Assembly: GCA_016647705.1 (NCBI GenBank)
Contig: CM028334.1
Span: 13,425,546-13,489,545, forward strand
Direction of reading: 5' to 3'
Length of the DNA: 64,000 nt
Origin: Eucommia ulmoides
Lineage: Eukaryota; Streptophyta; Magnoliopsida; Garryales; Eucommiaceae
The notes under the pieces were generated by a model. It did no database searches, had not been told where the DNA came from, and saw nothing but the letters and a program-made list of their open reading frames with translations. Below are positions 45,113 through 57,850 of the stretch, one piece after another; within the stretch, counting starts at the first letter, position 1; every line of letters starts with the position of its first letter. Both the position numbers and the translations under genes were made by a program.

Positions 45113-48100
45113 ATGTACGAGCCGCAGGGCTTCGTCAATTTGCAGGACAATGTGGGTTTCGGTGGAGACCCAAATTCTTGGCTTTCCAGTGGAGACAATG
45201 CTTCGTCTCCGACGAATCTCCATCGAACTGACTCTGCTCTATCTAATTCCACGACCGCCGGAACTGGGTCTAACGTTGACCGCGTCCTCTTCAAGGACCT
45301 CGTCGAGATCGTCCCACTCGTTCAGTCTCTTATAGTAAGCGCACACACATACTCTTGTCAATTATCTACTTATTAAACTTCTCCTGGGTCTTAGGGTTCT
45401 TGAAATTTTCTCCGTGTTTGTTTCTGAGAAAATTAAAGGAAATGAGTAGAACTTCATTTCTTGGAGTCTCAATTCGCTGATTTTTCGAAGCACTTTGCGT
45501 GCGCGGGCTTGTGAATTTGAGTTTAATGTTTCGAAATTTTCAGGATCGTAAGGCCAGCACTTCATTCACGCGCCGTGGGTCAATGATATATACGAAGACG
45601 CCGGCTCGAGAATCTCTCTCCAAGAAAGTAAGTAAGCGGCTTTGGGGAATATGTTTTAGATTTGCATCATGTTAATTTGTTAATTGAGTTATTGAAATGC
45701 AATTTTCGGCCATGTGATGTGATTAATTGAATGGTATGAATTTATTAGAAGCTACTATCATTTAATCTTTTTCCTGTATTCTTCACTTGATAAGATGCAA
45801 TGTGATGGAGTTACTTTATCAGTGGTTTATGATGTTTCTTTTTTGAGAGATGAGTTAATAGAAGAAGAATTTTCCATTTTCAATCCCTAGTGTGATAAAT
45901 TTACTTTATGAATGCCTCATTGGTTTGGGTGATGTTTGCTTGGCTTGCATGGGGCATTGCATGAATTGCATGGATTTATCACCTAAATGATTTCAATGTT
46001 CCAACATTTTCAACCCATGTTAGAAATACCATAAATGCTCAAAACAGATTGACTAGAGTAATTTTTACTTTGTGCGCAATGCTTCAAGAGTATCATGTAT
46101 AGAGATTAGGGACCAATACTGCAATAACTAGCAGCCGGAATTTTGAGCGAGATACTAATATGTTACGTGGTTAGAGTGGCTTGGTAGCTCTCAGCTTATT
46201 AAGGGAACGGTCACATTTTGGTCACTTGAGGAACCCCATATTGCTTGTGCATTTGCTTCTCGATTCAAATACTTGTGTGTTTGCTTCACAATTCACATGC
46301 GAGTTTCAAAAACAAAGTGGCCATGAGTCAGGTTAGGAAATGAATTACATTACACTGTAAATAGTTTCATTTTCAGTCAAGTGTTTCTTTTCTTGTACTC
46401 TTTTCTTCCACCATGTTGTGTTTTTCAGATTGCATACCAAACCAAACCGAAGAAACTCTAACGGCACATTGAGTTAGCAGTAATAGGATTGAGCTCCGCT
46501 GTAATTTAATCGAAATTTGAGCAAGTCTATTCAAAATCCAATTTTATTCCATCATAATACAATTCCATTACTGCCTACCAAATAAGGGTATGTTTGGGTG
46601 AGGTTTTTTGAAGAAGGAATACGATTTGGAAAAGCGATTTGTAATTTCTTTAGAAAATTCCTTGACAAAATTTTATAAAATCGTTTTCCAAATCAAATTC
46701 CGTCTTCAAATACCTCACCGAAACCCAACGCACTCTAAATGATTTTTCAGGTCACAGAGATAAACGATTCATACTTCTACTTCAAGAACAGCCATTATTT
46801 GAGGATTTAGTCAGGAATCAACAGAATATAACAAAAAAGTAGGGTGATATGTTGCTCCATTACATGTTTCTAGTAAAACATCTGCTATTACGAACAAAAC
46901 AATTCACAAAAAACCAAGAATTCTAAATGTTGCTTCCTTCCCAATGTATTTGGACCAAATGGAAATGGGGCTTCTGTTGAAGCTGATGAGTGGATGTTGT
47001 TACAGACAATCGAGCCAAAAGGTAAGGCTGCAGCTCAATCTATTCCAACAAAAAAGAGAAGGGACCCTGGAGAAAAAGACCAAGGTGCTGACAGTTTCTC
47101 TGTTTTCTCCTCAAGAGCATTGCCAACAGAAAAGGACAGAGAAGAGTTGATTGCATTGAGGGAACAGGTAGAGGATCTAAAGAGGAAACTAATGGAGAAA
47201 GATGAACTGCTTAAATCAGCAGAAATTTCAAAGCAGCAGATGACGTCAATTTATGCGGAGCTTGATGAATTAAATCACCGAGCTGCAGAAAAAGATAGTT
47301 TACTTAAATCTACTCAACTACAACTCTCTGATGCCAAGGTGTGTCTATATTTTGGTGACACCTCCTCCAGGATTATTCTTGTGCTATTTCCTTTCTATGT
47401 TTCCTTATATTTTTTAGTGTTCATTTAGTTTTGAATTCTCAATGTTGGGTAACAGTATTGATGACAAAAGCAAACTTTAAATTTTTGTTATAATAAGGAA
47501 TAAAATCAATCAAATAGGGAATTTGCTCCAACGGTATTCCCTATTTTAACTACAACTATTGTTTTAGTTATTATATTCATTTAATATACTGAAAGGAGAG
47601 AATTTGGGGAAGCAAATGTGGTTCGCTACATCTTGAGAACCAAATGTACTCTCCAAAATAGGGGATCATATAGGTAATATCTTGGAGCTTAATTTTCAAT
47701 TAATATTTCCTTGTTTTAACTAAACTAAGAATTGAGAATATGTTGGAGATGCTCTTAGCTACAGTTGACCTAGCATTACACTTTACTTGCAGTTTCCTCA
47801 TCTTTATACAATTTATAGTGATTTTATTTTCCACCTTTCTTCTAGCATATATTTCTTTGGGAAAATTTATGTTCTGGTTTGTTCTTATTGGGGATAAATG
47901 CCCTCCATTTCCACAAATAACATTAGCATCCTCTCTGTTATGGTTATTAGTAACACCTTGACCAATTTGGTAACTATCTGTCGTATAACCTCTAAAAGTA
48001 AAACGATATCATCATAATAATGGGAAAATGCTCAACATTTTTCACATACAATATTAAAAATATATTTTAAAAGCTTTCCAAATGTTTTTCAATATAAATA

Positions 48101-50176
48101 AATAATAAACACATTTTTTATATTACCACTATTGCCCCTGCACTAATCTGTTAGATACCTCAAGTTTCATTCTCTCTTCACCACCACCATCTTCTCCTCT
48201 CACTGCTACCTCTACCATCGACACTTTATTTCCCAACAGCCGCCACAAAATGTCATCAGCAACTTCCTACCTTCGACCCGGTTTTCCCCACCTCCATCAC
48301 CACAAATGGGACCAGAGCGATCATATGATCACCTTGATCTAACCTGCCCATAGAGCATTGGGTGTAATCTTGAACCATCGTGTAAATTGCTAAGCACCAA
48401 GTTGACACCTTTGAGAGAAGTTGTTCTATTTTGACTTTTTTTTTTTTTCCTTAGCTTTCTTCACTTATTCACTGATTTGAGGAGGTGAAAATGATGTTGA
48501 TTTCAAATTTTATTTTCAATTTAGCTATCTTCATATATTTAATGATTTGTAGAGGGAATGAAGATGATAAAGTGGCTCTAATGGAGTGATTTCATTGCTG
48601 CAATCTGACTAGAATTCGTTGTTCAGTATCCTTGGGAAAAGGACTTGTGGTTTTGGCTGAGGTTAATAGTGCTAAATGGGGTGCTATGGTGGTTCTTGGC
48701 TGAATTGTCCATATTTGATGTGGGTTGAAGGGCACTAAACAGTTGTGCTGAATGAGATTGGTTGTTGGTGGGTATTGGGTAGTTGTGTGATGGTAGCGGT
48801 GTGGGTGGGAATTTGGGAGCCTTTTGGTTGGGGGGAGAATTGGAAGGAAACAAGTTTTTTATATTATTCTATGGCCTTATGCCTCAAAGGTACCTATGTC
48901 TGTTCATATATGAATTGAAATATATTGGATGATGAATGGGTAAACGTGGATTCAAAATCTGATTTCACTGCAGAGAGTAGTTATATGGTGCCACGATTAA
49001 AATTGAGGGACTTTGCAATAAACAAAATTATTGGGGTTTCACTGAAATTAACCGAAACCATGGGTGGTCAATGCATTTTATTCTATTTGCTTATCCTTGA
49101 GGTTTTGGGTTCAAAGTGTGGTAACTGTTTTCGTGTATCGGGCTGCCCTGTTTTGCTCCGACAATAAATTTCCGTATCGCATTAGAAAAATGGTTTTATC
49201 TTCTTACATGAGTAACAAGATCATGCCACCTAGAATCTTTGTTTAAAACATTGATCAGTGTTTCAATTTTCAATCCTCTTAATACTTATTAAGCATTTGT
49301 TCTCATTAAAAAGTTATTTTGTTTGAAAAATGTAGTCTTCTCAAAAAGCTTTGGCAATAAAATGTGTATAAGATAATTGGCACACATGAATTCTCTGTCT
49401 TAGAGATGAATCATTGGCTAAATCACATTTTACATCCCTAAAATTTAAGCGCACTTTGTCCTTTGATGTTTCAATTTTCACAAATTACTCCTCCCTGAAG
49501 TTTGCCTTTTTGTGTCTAGTTCCCAACTAAGCAGTTCTGGCATTTGGTCACTGAAGTAGGGAGCAAAGTGTGACCACACTCAAACTTTAAGGGTGCAAAT
49601 TGTAATTTAATCTTTACCTTTTTTTTTTTCACGCCCATGTGACCGAACTAACTCCAGTGATAAAAATCACCAGAATCGTCAATTGGACCAGTTAACAAGA
49701 AAAGCAAACTTCAGGAACAATGTGCGAAAATTGAAACATTAGGCGAAATTAGTGTAAACATGCCCAAATTTAGTGGTGCAAAGTGCGATTTAACCGTAGT
49801 CATTTGAAATAGTTGGAGATCATTTGGTTATTCACTTCTAATTAATGTCTGTCAAAGAAACCAGAAAATAAGAAAGGCTAATTCCTTTTCCTTGGAAATA
49901 TTAACATTCTTATGGTATGTTTCCTTGACCCAGATTAAGCTTGCTGATAAACAAGCAGCAGTTGAGAAGTTACAATGGGAAGCTATGACTTCCAGCAGGA
50001 AAGTGGAAAAGCTTCAGGAAGAACTTGATTCCATGCAAGGAGAAATTTCATCTTACATGGTCTTGGTTGATGGGTTGACAAAGCACGAGTCTAGCGTCTC
50101 TATTGACTATTCTGATTTCACGCCCGATTATTTGGATCATATATCTGATATTGTAAGCAAATGACAATCAATTCAC

Positions 50177-50210
<34 letters not shown>

Positions 50211-50389
50211 TGAGAAATCAAATATGGTTGTAACAGGAAGATGTGGATGAGATTGAGATGGAGAAAGCACGAGAGGCGTACACAGCTGCTGTTGCTGCTG
50301 CTAAACTAAAGCAAGATGAAGAATCTATTGCTGCAGCCGCCCGAGCAAGGATACATCTTCAATCATTTATTCTCAAAACCAATCCCTAA
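45113..50389 (+). CDS. MPB2C: Movement protein binding protein 2C, microtubule-associated, five exons
   Basis: A plant coiled-coil protein on cortical microtubules that binds viral movement proteins and some mobile plant proteins. Exons by splice site and phase: 45113-45334, 45544-45627, 47006-47338, 49934-50152, 50237-50389, giving 336 aa (about 326 in Arabidopsis as I recall). The N-terminus MYEPQGF..LQDN, the 'RRGSMIYTKTPARES' motif (84-98), the coiled coil (about 145-265, with 'REQVEDLKRKLMEKDELLKS' and 'KLADKQAAVEK') and the C-terminus 'EDVDEIEMEKAREAY...' are typical. All exon joins are in phase and there is no internal stop. Intron 2 carries a 150-bp MITE and intron 3 (2.6 kb) a MULE-type fold-back. 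Confidence 0.92.
46586..46735. mobile_element. 150-bp MITE in MPB2C intron 2
   Basis: Near-complete hairpin: 'gggtatgtttgggtgaggtt' at the left pairs with the complement of the right end 'cctcaccgaaacccaacgca'. About 50 bp per arm. TAA flanks both sides (46583-46585, 46736-46738), as in Tourist/PIF-Harbinger MITEs. Confidence 0.85.
49416..49795. mobile_element. MULE-type fold-back element in MPB2C intron 3
   Basis: Inverted arms of about 105 bp. The left 'gctaaatcacattttacatc' pairs with the complement of the right 'gtggtgcaaagtgcgattta', and both arms share 'atgtttcaattttc(a/g)ca' and 'ctgaagtttgc'. The ends resemble the common plant MULE terminus GGTTAAATTGCACTTTGCA. The flanks 'tgaatcatt' and 'gtagtcatt' agree at six of nine positions, a possible decayed 9-bp target duplication. 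Confidence 0.65.
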
Positions 50390-51123
50390 ATCATGAGTTA
50401 TGATATAATATTGTAGCTAGGAGGGTGCTTGTGATTGTTGTTGTGCTTAATTGTTATTCCATAGTAAACTCGGGGGAATCCTTTGTTGTCTCTTAAGCAT
50501 TGTGATATCCTGTATAATTAGTTTAGATGGTGGATTTCAGTTACCCAAAGATGATGGTGGGAATGGATGGAGAATACCTCAAATGTAATGTTATGGCTTG
50601 TTGAGTGTTTATTGTGAAGTGTTTACCTGTTCTTAGGTGACGTTTGCTAGGCGTGGTTGAAAGGAATGGAATGGTTGCATGAATAATCATTTCATTCTCA
50701 TGTTTGGTTGGTGGGATTTATTTTTATTCTCATTCATAGGTATTCATTAATCTCACAAATTATAAGATAAGTCAATCCCAAATAAAATGTAGTATTATTT
50801 AATCTAGAGATTAGGGAAGTAAAAAATGTGGTTTTGATTATTTGATTTATGTTTAATGTTGGTTTTATACTGTTTATGTTTGAATTTTTTTTATTAAAAA
50901 ATATTTTATTTCTAACGCTAATTTAATATTGAAGTGGAAATTATCATTCCAAGATCACATTAATCCATTTAGTTTATTTTTACTTTATATTCTCACTAAA
51001 ATATAAAATATATTAAAATATTACATGGCTAAACCATAAAACATCATAGTCCAATTGTCAAGGAAGAGATAGATAAACGCAACAGCGAAGACGAGCACTC
51101 TGGGCCTTGTGCCTTGTACCGTG
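50390..51123. other. MPB2C 3' region and intergenic DNA
   Basis: The first ~250 bases should be the 3'UTR. From 50636, 'ttaggtgacgtttgctaggcg' looks like one end of a MITE, but no partner end was found. The rest is AT-rich without a gene. Confidence 0.45.
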
Positions 51124-53403
51124 GAGTTGTTTACCTAATAAATATTGGTTTTTTTTTTTTTTTTTTTTGAGAAATGGTACTTTTTAACTTATTTACGCAA
51201 TCCAAGTATCCCAGTGTTTGAAATACCGAGACTTATTTTATTTTATTTGATCCTGGCGTTCAGAACGCCGGGACCAAAGAAAATACAAACGGTGTATCAA
51301 ACACTATTTGTGGTGTCGGCTTGGTCCCGGTGTTCCAAACGCCAGGACCAAGGGACCTAGTCCCGGCGTTCAAAATGTCGGGACTAAGTCTCTTTTTTCC
51401 TTGCCAACAGAGAGAGAGAGAGAGAAGAACGCCGGGACCAAAAAAAATACAAACAGTGTATCAAACACCGTTTGTGGTGTCGGCTTGGTCCCGGTGTTCC
51501 AAACGCCAGGACCAAGGGACCTAGTCCCAACGTTCAAAATGCCGAGACTAAGTCTCTTTTTTCCCTGCCAACAGAGAGAGAGAGGGGAATTGGCTTTCTC
51601 GAAAAAAATCTAAGGGTTTTTAACATTTTATACCCCTAAAGTTTGACCATTAATTTCACTTTGAACAATTTTTTTTTTTTTTTTTTTTTTTTGTTTTTTA
51701 GTTTTTAGTTTTGTTTTTTTTTTTAATTTCATTTTTTTTATAAAGAATTTTTTTTTATTTGTTCATTTTAATTTCTTTAATTGTTATAATTTAAATTTAA
51801 AAGTGAGGTCAAACGGTCGATCAAATAAATCAAACGTTTGACTGGTTAAAGTAGTGAGGTACAAAGTTCTGAAAAATAATCTAGTCGGTCGACCGACTTG
51901 ACAAATCAATTGACCGCTGACAATAGTGGGTTTAAATTGTATGGCTTGATCTAACCTGTCGACAATCGAATGAGGTATCCTGTCGACTAAATTGAATATT
52001 TACTTGAATTCAATTGAAAATAAAAAAAATATTTTTACTTTATTAATAATAATAATAAAAAATAATAAAGTGAAAAAAAATAAAAAAAAAATCCATGATA
52101 TAAAGTAATAGTCGAATTTCACTTGGATTTAAGTAAAAATATTTTGAAATGGAAGTAAAAATATTTTGGAATAGTTCTATTTTTTTATTACCTTCCATTT
52201 CAAAATATTCTTACTTCAAAATAAAAAATAAAAAATAAAATATTTTTATCTCAAAAATTCCAATTAAAATTCAACTATTTAAAAAAAATCGATAAAAAGA
52301 TACTAGGACAAATAATTTTTCTTTCACAATAGGTAAAAATATTATCCTCTTTTTTTTTTTTTTTTTTTCGGTTGCAAAATCTGCAATAAATTTTTAGCAA
52401 ATACAATAAATAATTCTATAAACGCAGAAGACAAATGTTGCTCAGAATCTTCCAACTCATTTACTGAATTGTCCTTTACTATTGACCGTCGTTTTGTTTT
52501 TATTGAATACAAAAAAATATCATGTAGTAAAGATGAGAGTGAGACAAAATTTCTCTGTGATCAAGTTCAAGACTGAAAAGATAGGTGTTGCAGTAGTCCC
52601 TGCCAAACTAACATGAGGCTCTGAAAATATGGGTTGTCACGTTTGCTATTTATCGTCTTGAAATTCTAATATGAGGTAAATATCACCCCTTAGCTATTCT
52701 CTTAACGATGGAAAACTATGGGCCCGTTTGGTAACCAATGTAGTGGGATGAAAATGGGATGAATTTCACTTGAATTCTCTTTGAAAATTTGTTAAACCCA
52801 CTATTTTCAACGGTCAACTGATTTGTCAAGTCAGTCGACCGACTGGAGTAGTTTTCAGAATTTTTTATCTCACTACTTTAACCAGTCAAACGTTTGACTT
52901 ATTCAATCGACCGTTTGACCTCACTTTTAAATTTAAATTACAAGAATCAAATAAATTAAAATTAATAAACAAAAAAAAGTTTTCTTTATAAAAAAAACGA
53001 AATTAAAAAAAAAAAAAAGTAACTAAAAAACAAAAAAAAAATGTTCAAAGTGAAATAATGGTAAAACTTTAGGGTATAAAGTGTCAAAAACCCTTGGTTT
53101 TGTTTTTTTCAAGAAACCTATTTCATTTTGGTTCTCTCTCTCTCAGTTGGCAAGAATAAAATGGACTTGGTCCCAGCGTTCCAAATGCCAGGACCAAGCT
53201 GACACCACAAACGGTGTTTGATACACCGTTTGTATTTTTTTTGGTCCCGGCATTCTAAACGCCGGGACTAAAAAAATTTAAAAAATAAAAATAAAATAAG
53301 TCTTGGTGTTCCGAACACCGAGATATTTGGGTTGCGTAAATAAGTTAAAAAACACCATTTGTCATAATTTTTTTAAAAAAAATATTTATTACGTAAACAA
53401 CTC
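51124..53403. mobile_element. 2.3-kb fold-back element with long inverted arms
   Basis: The left arm 51124-51935 and right arm 52790-53403 are inverted copies over their whole length, from 'gagttgttta(c)' at the edge through 'acttatttacgcaa', 'caaacggtgtatcaaacac', 'ccaacagagagagag', 'ctaaagttt(g/t)accatta' to 'tcgaccgactt'. The left arm has an extra ~160-bp internal duplication. The flanks TTGTACCGTG and TTATATTGTG match at seven of ten positions, as in an old MULE-type duplication. The arms contain small palindromes such as GGTCCCGGTGTTCC/AAACGCCAGGACC. No protein is encoded. Confidence 0.75.
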
Positions 53404-53797
53404 TTATATTGTGCATTGTGCCTTCCGATTTTTTCATTTTCCCATAATAATAATAATAATAGAACCCGCTGGTAACATCCATTTGAGTTAAAACAATTAA
53501 GAAATTTTTACAAGATTAAGAGTTCAAGTCTGCAGAAAAGCACTTGTAGGGAGACAATTATACACTCCAAATGAAATTAATCTCACACCATGTTTGGATG
53601 TGAGAACACTTGTGAATATATCCAAACAAAAAAAATGATAATAATAAATAAACATGCCTTACGATTTTGGTATTTTCGCCATTTGTCTCCATCATCTAAT
53701 ATAGTATTTGTTAGTATAAGTAGATGCTCTTGTGTCTATCAAATGTATGGATGATTTAAATTTGGTAATTTTAAAATAATCACTTTTTGTCGTAATT
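53404..53797. other. Short intergenic gap
   Basis: AT-rich, with no gene or element recognised. Confidence 0.5.
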
Positions 53798-55483
53798 TGT
53801 TGGTGTCAAAAAGTGGTGAATACTTTCCAGCATGATCTAGATAGAAGACATGTGTGAATTTCTTTCTGGGGTGGAGGAGATGCACTTTGGAAACCGAGCT
53901 CTGAGCTCGGTGAACTTATGATACTTGGAGATCCTGAACCAATCCGAGCTGAGCTCTACTCTGGACTCCAAGCTAAGCTCCAAATCCGAACTCCGAGCAC
54001 CTACATAAAGACCTATCGGGGTTGTGCCCGATGAAATCCTTTCGGCGTGAAAGTTAGTATCCAGGGTAGAAGGTTAAAAGTGCTCTTGTAGGAGTAAGAA
54101 GCAATATCTAGTGGCAATGGATACCTAAGAGTATATATAGGGAGTAGAGCTCGATTAGCGCCACCGAATTAGGAACTCCAGCTCGTTTAATTAGCCTAAT
54201 CCGGCAAGCAACCAATGAGTTTGCATATAAGGGTCTTAAGCACCTGGACTGAGCTTTTAGGCCTATTAGGAGAAGTCCATGGGCCAGCCCAATAGAAATA
54301 GAGAAAAATAGCTCGTTTTGGCCCCTTCAGCCAAACAAAAAGCCAGGAGAAACCCCAGGACGGATTTGGGGTTCCTTCTGGCAATTAGCCGAGTTGAGGG
54401 TACTCGAAGCCAAGAGCTCGGCCAAGGGTCCTCCTGGAGGGTTTTAGGCCCTCCATTGTTGATGTTGTTGAGCAGATGGTGGTCAGAGCTGAGAGCTTGG
54501 CCAAGAGTCCTCCTGGAGGGTTTTAGGACATCCATTGTTGATGTTGCCAAGCAGAGGGTGCCGGGAGCCGAGAGCTCGGCCAAGGGTCCTTCTGGACGGT
54601 TTTACGATCTCCAATCTTAACGTTGCCAAGTAGAGAGTACCAAAAACTGGAAGCTCGGCCAAGGGTCCTCCTGTAGGGTTTTAAGACCTCCATTGTTGAT
54701 GTTGCCAAGCAGAAGGTGCTCAGAGCCCGGAGCTCGGCCAAGGGTCCTCCTAGAGGGTTTTAGGACCTCCATTGTTGATATTGCTGAGTAGAGAATGTCG
54801 AGAACCGGGAGCTCAGCCAAGGGGCCTTCTAAAGGGTTTTAGGCCTCCAAAAATAGATGTTGTCGAGCAGAGGGTGTCCGGAGTCGAGAGCTCTACCAAG
54901 GGGGCCTTTTGAAGGGTTTTTGGCCTCTCACAATAGATGTTGCCGAGTAGAGGGTGCCAGGAGCCGAGAGCTCGGCCAAGGGTCCTCTTGTAGGTTTTAA
55001 GACCTCCATTATTGATGTGGCCGAGTAGAGGGTGCCAGGAACCAAAAGCTCGGCCAAGAGGGCCATCTGAAGGGTTTTAAGCCTCCCAAAATAGATGTTG
55101 CCACGCAGAGAGTGTCGGGAGCCGGGAGCTTAGCCAAAGGTCCTTCTGTAGGGTTTTAGGACCTCCATTGTTGATGTTGCCGAGCAGAGAGTGCCGAGAG
55201 TCAGGAGCTCGACCAAGGGGCCTTCTAAAGGGTTTTAGGCCTTCCAAAATAAATGTTGTCGAACAGAGGGTGTCCGAAGCCGGGAGCTCGGCCATGGGGG
55301 GTCTTCCAAAGGGTTTTAGGCCTCCCACAATAGATGTTACCGAGCAAAAGGTGTCCGAAGTCTGGAGCTCGGCCACTTTTTCACACTTGAGATTTTGGCC
55401 CCTTCCTGTCATCTTGGGGACACTCCTTCATGCATGTGTGAGGGTTTTCTGGACAGGTGGCTTGACAACTAAATTTCCCTCCA
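53798..55483 (+). mobile_element. 1.7-kb solo LTR with internal 80-bp repeats
   Basis: Begins TGTTGGTGTCAAAAAGTGG and ends AAATTTCCCTCCA. TAATT flanks both sides exactly (53793-53797, 55484-55488). Length 1686 bp. More than half is the tandem array at 54395-55385. The start is like that of the solo LTR at 30663. No coding capacity. Confidence 0.8.
54395..55385 (+). repeat. About twelve ~80-bp tandem repeats
   Basis: Units of 'gagctcggccaagggtcctc', '(c)tggagggttttaggacctcc' and 'attgttgatgttgccgagca', spaced 75-90 bp. Later units carry the variant 'gggccttct(a)aagggttttagg' and 'aaaatagatgttg'. They form most of the solo LTR at 53798-55483. Overlapping open frames in all frames are by-products. 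Confidence 0.92.
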
Positions 55484-55488
55484 TAATT

Positions 55489-56293
55489 AAATATCAAATT
55501 TTAGGAAAAATAGAGTATAAAATCATATTTTTGTTCCTGAGGTGGTTTAATCTTGAAATTTATAAAATTGCATATTTAATCCTTTGAACTTCATATTATT
55601 TTAATTTCAAAAAATTAAAAATGCCGTCTATGATTTTGATGGAAAAAAATGTTGTACCTAGTACTTGATTTTATAAAGAATATTTTTATCATTTCATCAC
55701 TAATAATGACTCGAGCTTCTCTTTTTCATTTTTCAAACAAATCGTTAATAAAAAAAGGTCAAAGAAAAACATTTTAAGATTATTGAAATAAGCGACAAAA
55801 ATATCCTTATTAGAAAGAGATATGTTGAACATAACCCTTTTTTTTTTTTTTTTTTTTTTTTTATCTAACATCATATGTTTAATTTTATAAAATCACAATA
55901 AATGTGAAAATTGAAAGACTAAATATACAATTAAAAAAAATTGAGAGTCTACATAAAGACCCACCCCATACTTTAAGAACTAAAAATATAATTTTCTTAA
56001 AAAGCATGATTGGGGAGAGAGGATGGTGAAGAGGGAGGGGTTATCAACATCATAAATTAGTCAATTAATCTAAACTAAAACAAGTTTTTCAGAATATCTT
56101 TGCGTTCAGAGTTAAGATTAACCTAAAAAATAGAGGGATGAGATTAAACTATGATCACTTACACACCCGACATGTCCCCAAGCAGGACACATTTTCAGAA
56201 CATGTGGTGCGAGAAACTTCGGACCTGAAACAAACCCGACTACCTGGGTGCTGGGGACTAACCATGTCTATTCACCGCAATATAAATGAACTA
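55489..56293. other. Intergenic region with a weak inverted repeat
   Basis: 'aaaatcatatttttgttcct' (about 55519) and the complement of 'agaactaaaaatataatttt' (about 55977) form a possible decayed terminal inverted repeat of a small DNA element. A run of about 25 T lies at 55839-55862. No gene. Confidence 0.35.
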
Positions 56294-57468
56294 TTACAGA
56301 AGATCAAAACAAAGTAAGAACCGGGTTTTTGAGTGCACAATAGTATATAGAAAAGAATGGCCGATGATGATGGACATATAAGTTGAGAGAGCACATAGTT
56401 GTTCCAAAGCCAACTCCCAAGTTAGCAGGTTTATTCCAGCCTAACAGGTTTGCCAATGATGCCCTATAGATTCAGACAAGGTCCCAAGTGTGTGTGTGTG
56501 TGAAGGTACCTATAAAATTCGACCACAGCGCTTTTCCCTTTGTGAAATATGCGCGCAAATCGCATGACTGCTAAAACTGGCCATTTTCATGACACTGCCA
56601 AGAACACGCCTATCTCATGTCTAGAGTTCACAAGAAAATTGAAAGCTTACGTTTCTAATTTAAAATCTGAAATAAAAATATTGTTCCACGTGATAATGAA
56701 ACTAATGAGCATACGAAGGTGCCTATCCAACCATAAGTTTCTGCACACTTTTGTCCAAAAACATTTAGTATCGAAGACAATTACTTGAAAATATTCCGAA
56801 AACTTCACCAACATATGAATCCAATCATTCTGGACACCTCAAAACATTTTGTCCACCAATACAAACGAGACGCAGTAATATAAGCTAATACACCAATCGC
56901 CTTGCCAATATACCAGGATCATCTATAAAATCTACTACAAACTTTTTTAGAAATGCTTGGTCTTTCGATACATACGGAAGACGGCATGAAAATGATAAAG
57001 CTTTATCTTTTACGCTCAACTTTCACGCTACTATTTCAAAGGTAAAAACGGTATTCATTTTTCTCATGAACAAGATAAACAGTTTCACAGTCAGAATCCA
57101 AATAGAAATTTAATCTTGATTCAAACAAATTTAATACTTACTTCTCTCAGGGAATCAATCACAGCCTTGACCTTGCCATGATATTTCTGTTCTTTCTTGA
57201 GGAAAACAGAAACAGCAGGGATGTCCTTGAGCAGCAGGCGATCCCCGAGCAGTTTCCCAATCTTGGCAGCAGCAGCAACATCACGAGTGCCGTCTTTCAT
57301 GATCTCCCTGAGGGCCTTCTCTTGTGAGCTTGCAGCAGTGGCCACTGTTGCTGTTGGTGAGTGGACTACTTGTGCATTTACATATTTGTTTGTAAAATGC
57401 ATCCTCAGCACATACGGTTTAAGAAACTTTGTCACTCTATCAGCCTTCACTGGCGGAGGAATAACCAT
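56294..57468 (-). CDS. Mitochondrial-type ribosomal protein uL18 (L18p/L5e family)
   Basis: Large-subunit protein that binds 5S rRNA in bacterial-type ribosomes. Plants have a short nuclear-encoded form (MVIPPPV...) expected in mitochondria. Coding exon 57468-57142 (109 codons): MVIPPPVKADRVTKFLKPYV, 'MHFTNKYVNAQV', 'HSPTATVATAASSQEKALRE', 'TRDVAAAAKIGKLLGDRLL', 'KDIPAVSVFLKKEQKYHGKV', 'VIDSLRE'. After a GTAAGT donor the best second exon is 56440-56294, starting AGINLL, which fits the usual C-terminus AGVKLL. Here it runs on for 42 residues before TAA. If the intron is retained, the protein ends VSIKFV at 57121. A 5'UTR exon ending at 57797 (CAG|GTATGC) is likely. Confidence 0.82.
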
Positions 57469-57850
57469 ATCTATTCCATCCAAGAACACAATATCAGATC
57501 CTTTTGTTTGATAAATGCATAACAAATCAAAACTGAAATCGAAAATCAAACTAATAGAGAATCAACATCAGACTTATTACGGAACGAAGAAAGAAATTCC
57601 CGATGTGGTGGGTGGAGGTTGAGACCACTTTGTTGGTAGGTATGGCGTTTTCATTGGTGGTGGGTGGTGGAAGCGGTCTGTTGGTGGTGAAGGAAGAAGA
57701 TGAAGAACAATGGTCGTCCGATGAAGATGGGTCAAAAAATAAGGAGAAAAATGAAATGCATATATTTAATTTGAGTTCCTTAATATAAGCGCATACCTGT
57801 CTCCGGCAAACAAGGGCAGCGTTCCGACGCAGAGAAAGATCAAGTGGGTA
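57469..57850 (-). promoter_or_regulatory. uL18 5'UTR intron and leader exon
   Basis: On the minus strand 'gccggagacag|gtatgcgc' gives a strong donor at 57797/57796. An acceptor 'acaaaag|gatc' lies about 33 bases before the ATG. This suggests a leader exon at about 57797-57850. The open frame on the plus strand here (57603-57788) is GGT-rich and has no recognised domain. Confidence 0.45.

Noticed and set aside
48623-48853. 76-aa Pro/Ser/Asn-rich frame on the minus strand in MPB2C intron 3
   Set aside because: No domain, no splice context, and composition typical of chance open frames in intronic DNA.
52725-52790. 'gggcccgtttggtaacc' as the start of a separate MITE
   Set aside because: No partner end or target duplication found. 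It lies in the loop of the fold-back element, so it cannot be bounded.
54196-55587. Multiple 60-139-aa frames on both strands
   Set aside because: Produced by the 80-bp tandem array in the solo LTR.
57603-57788. 61-aa frame reading MWWVEVETTLL...
   Set aside because: Lies in the uL18 leader intron region, is GGT/GAA-rich, and has no homology I recognise or partner exons.
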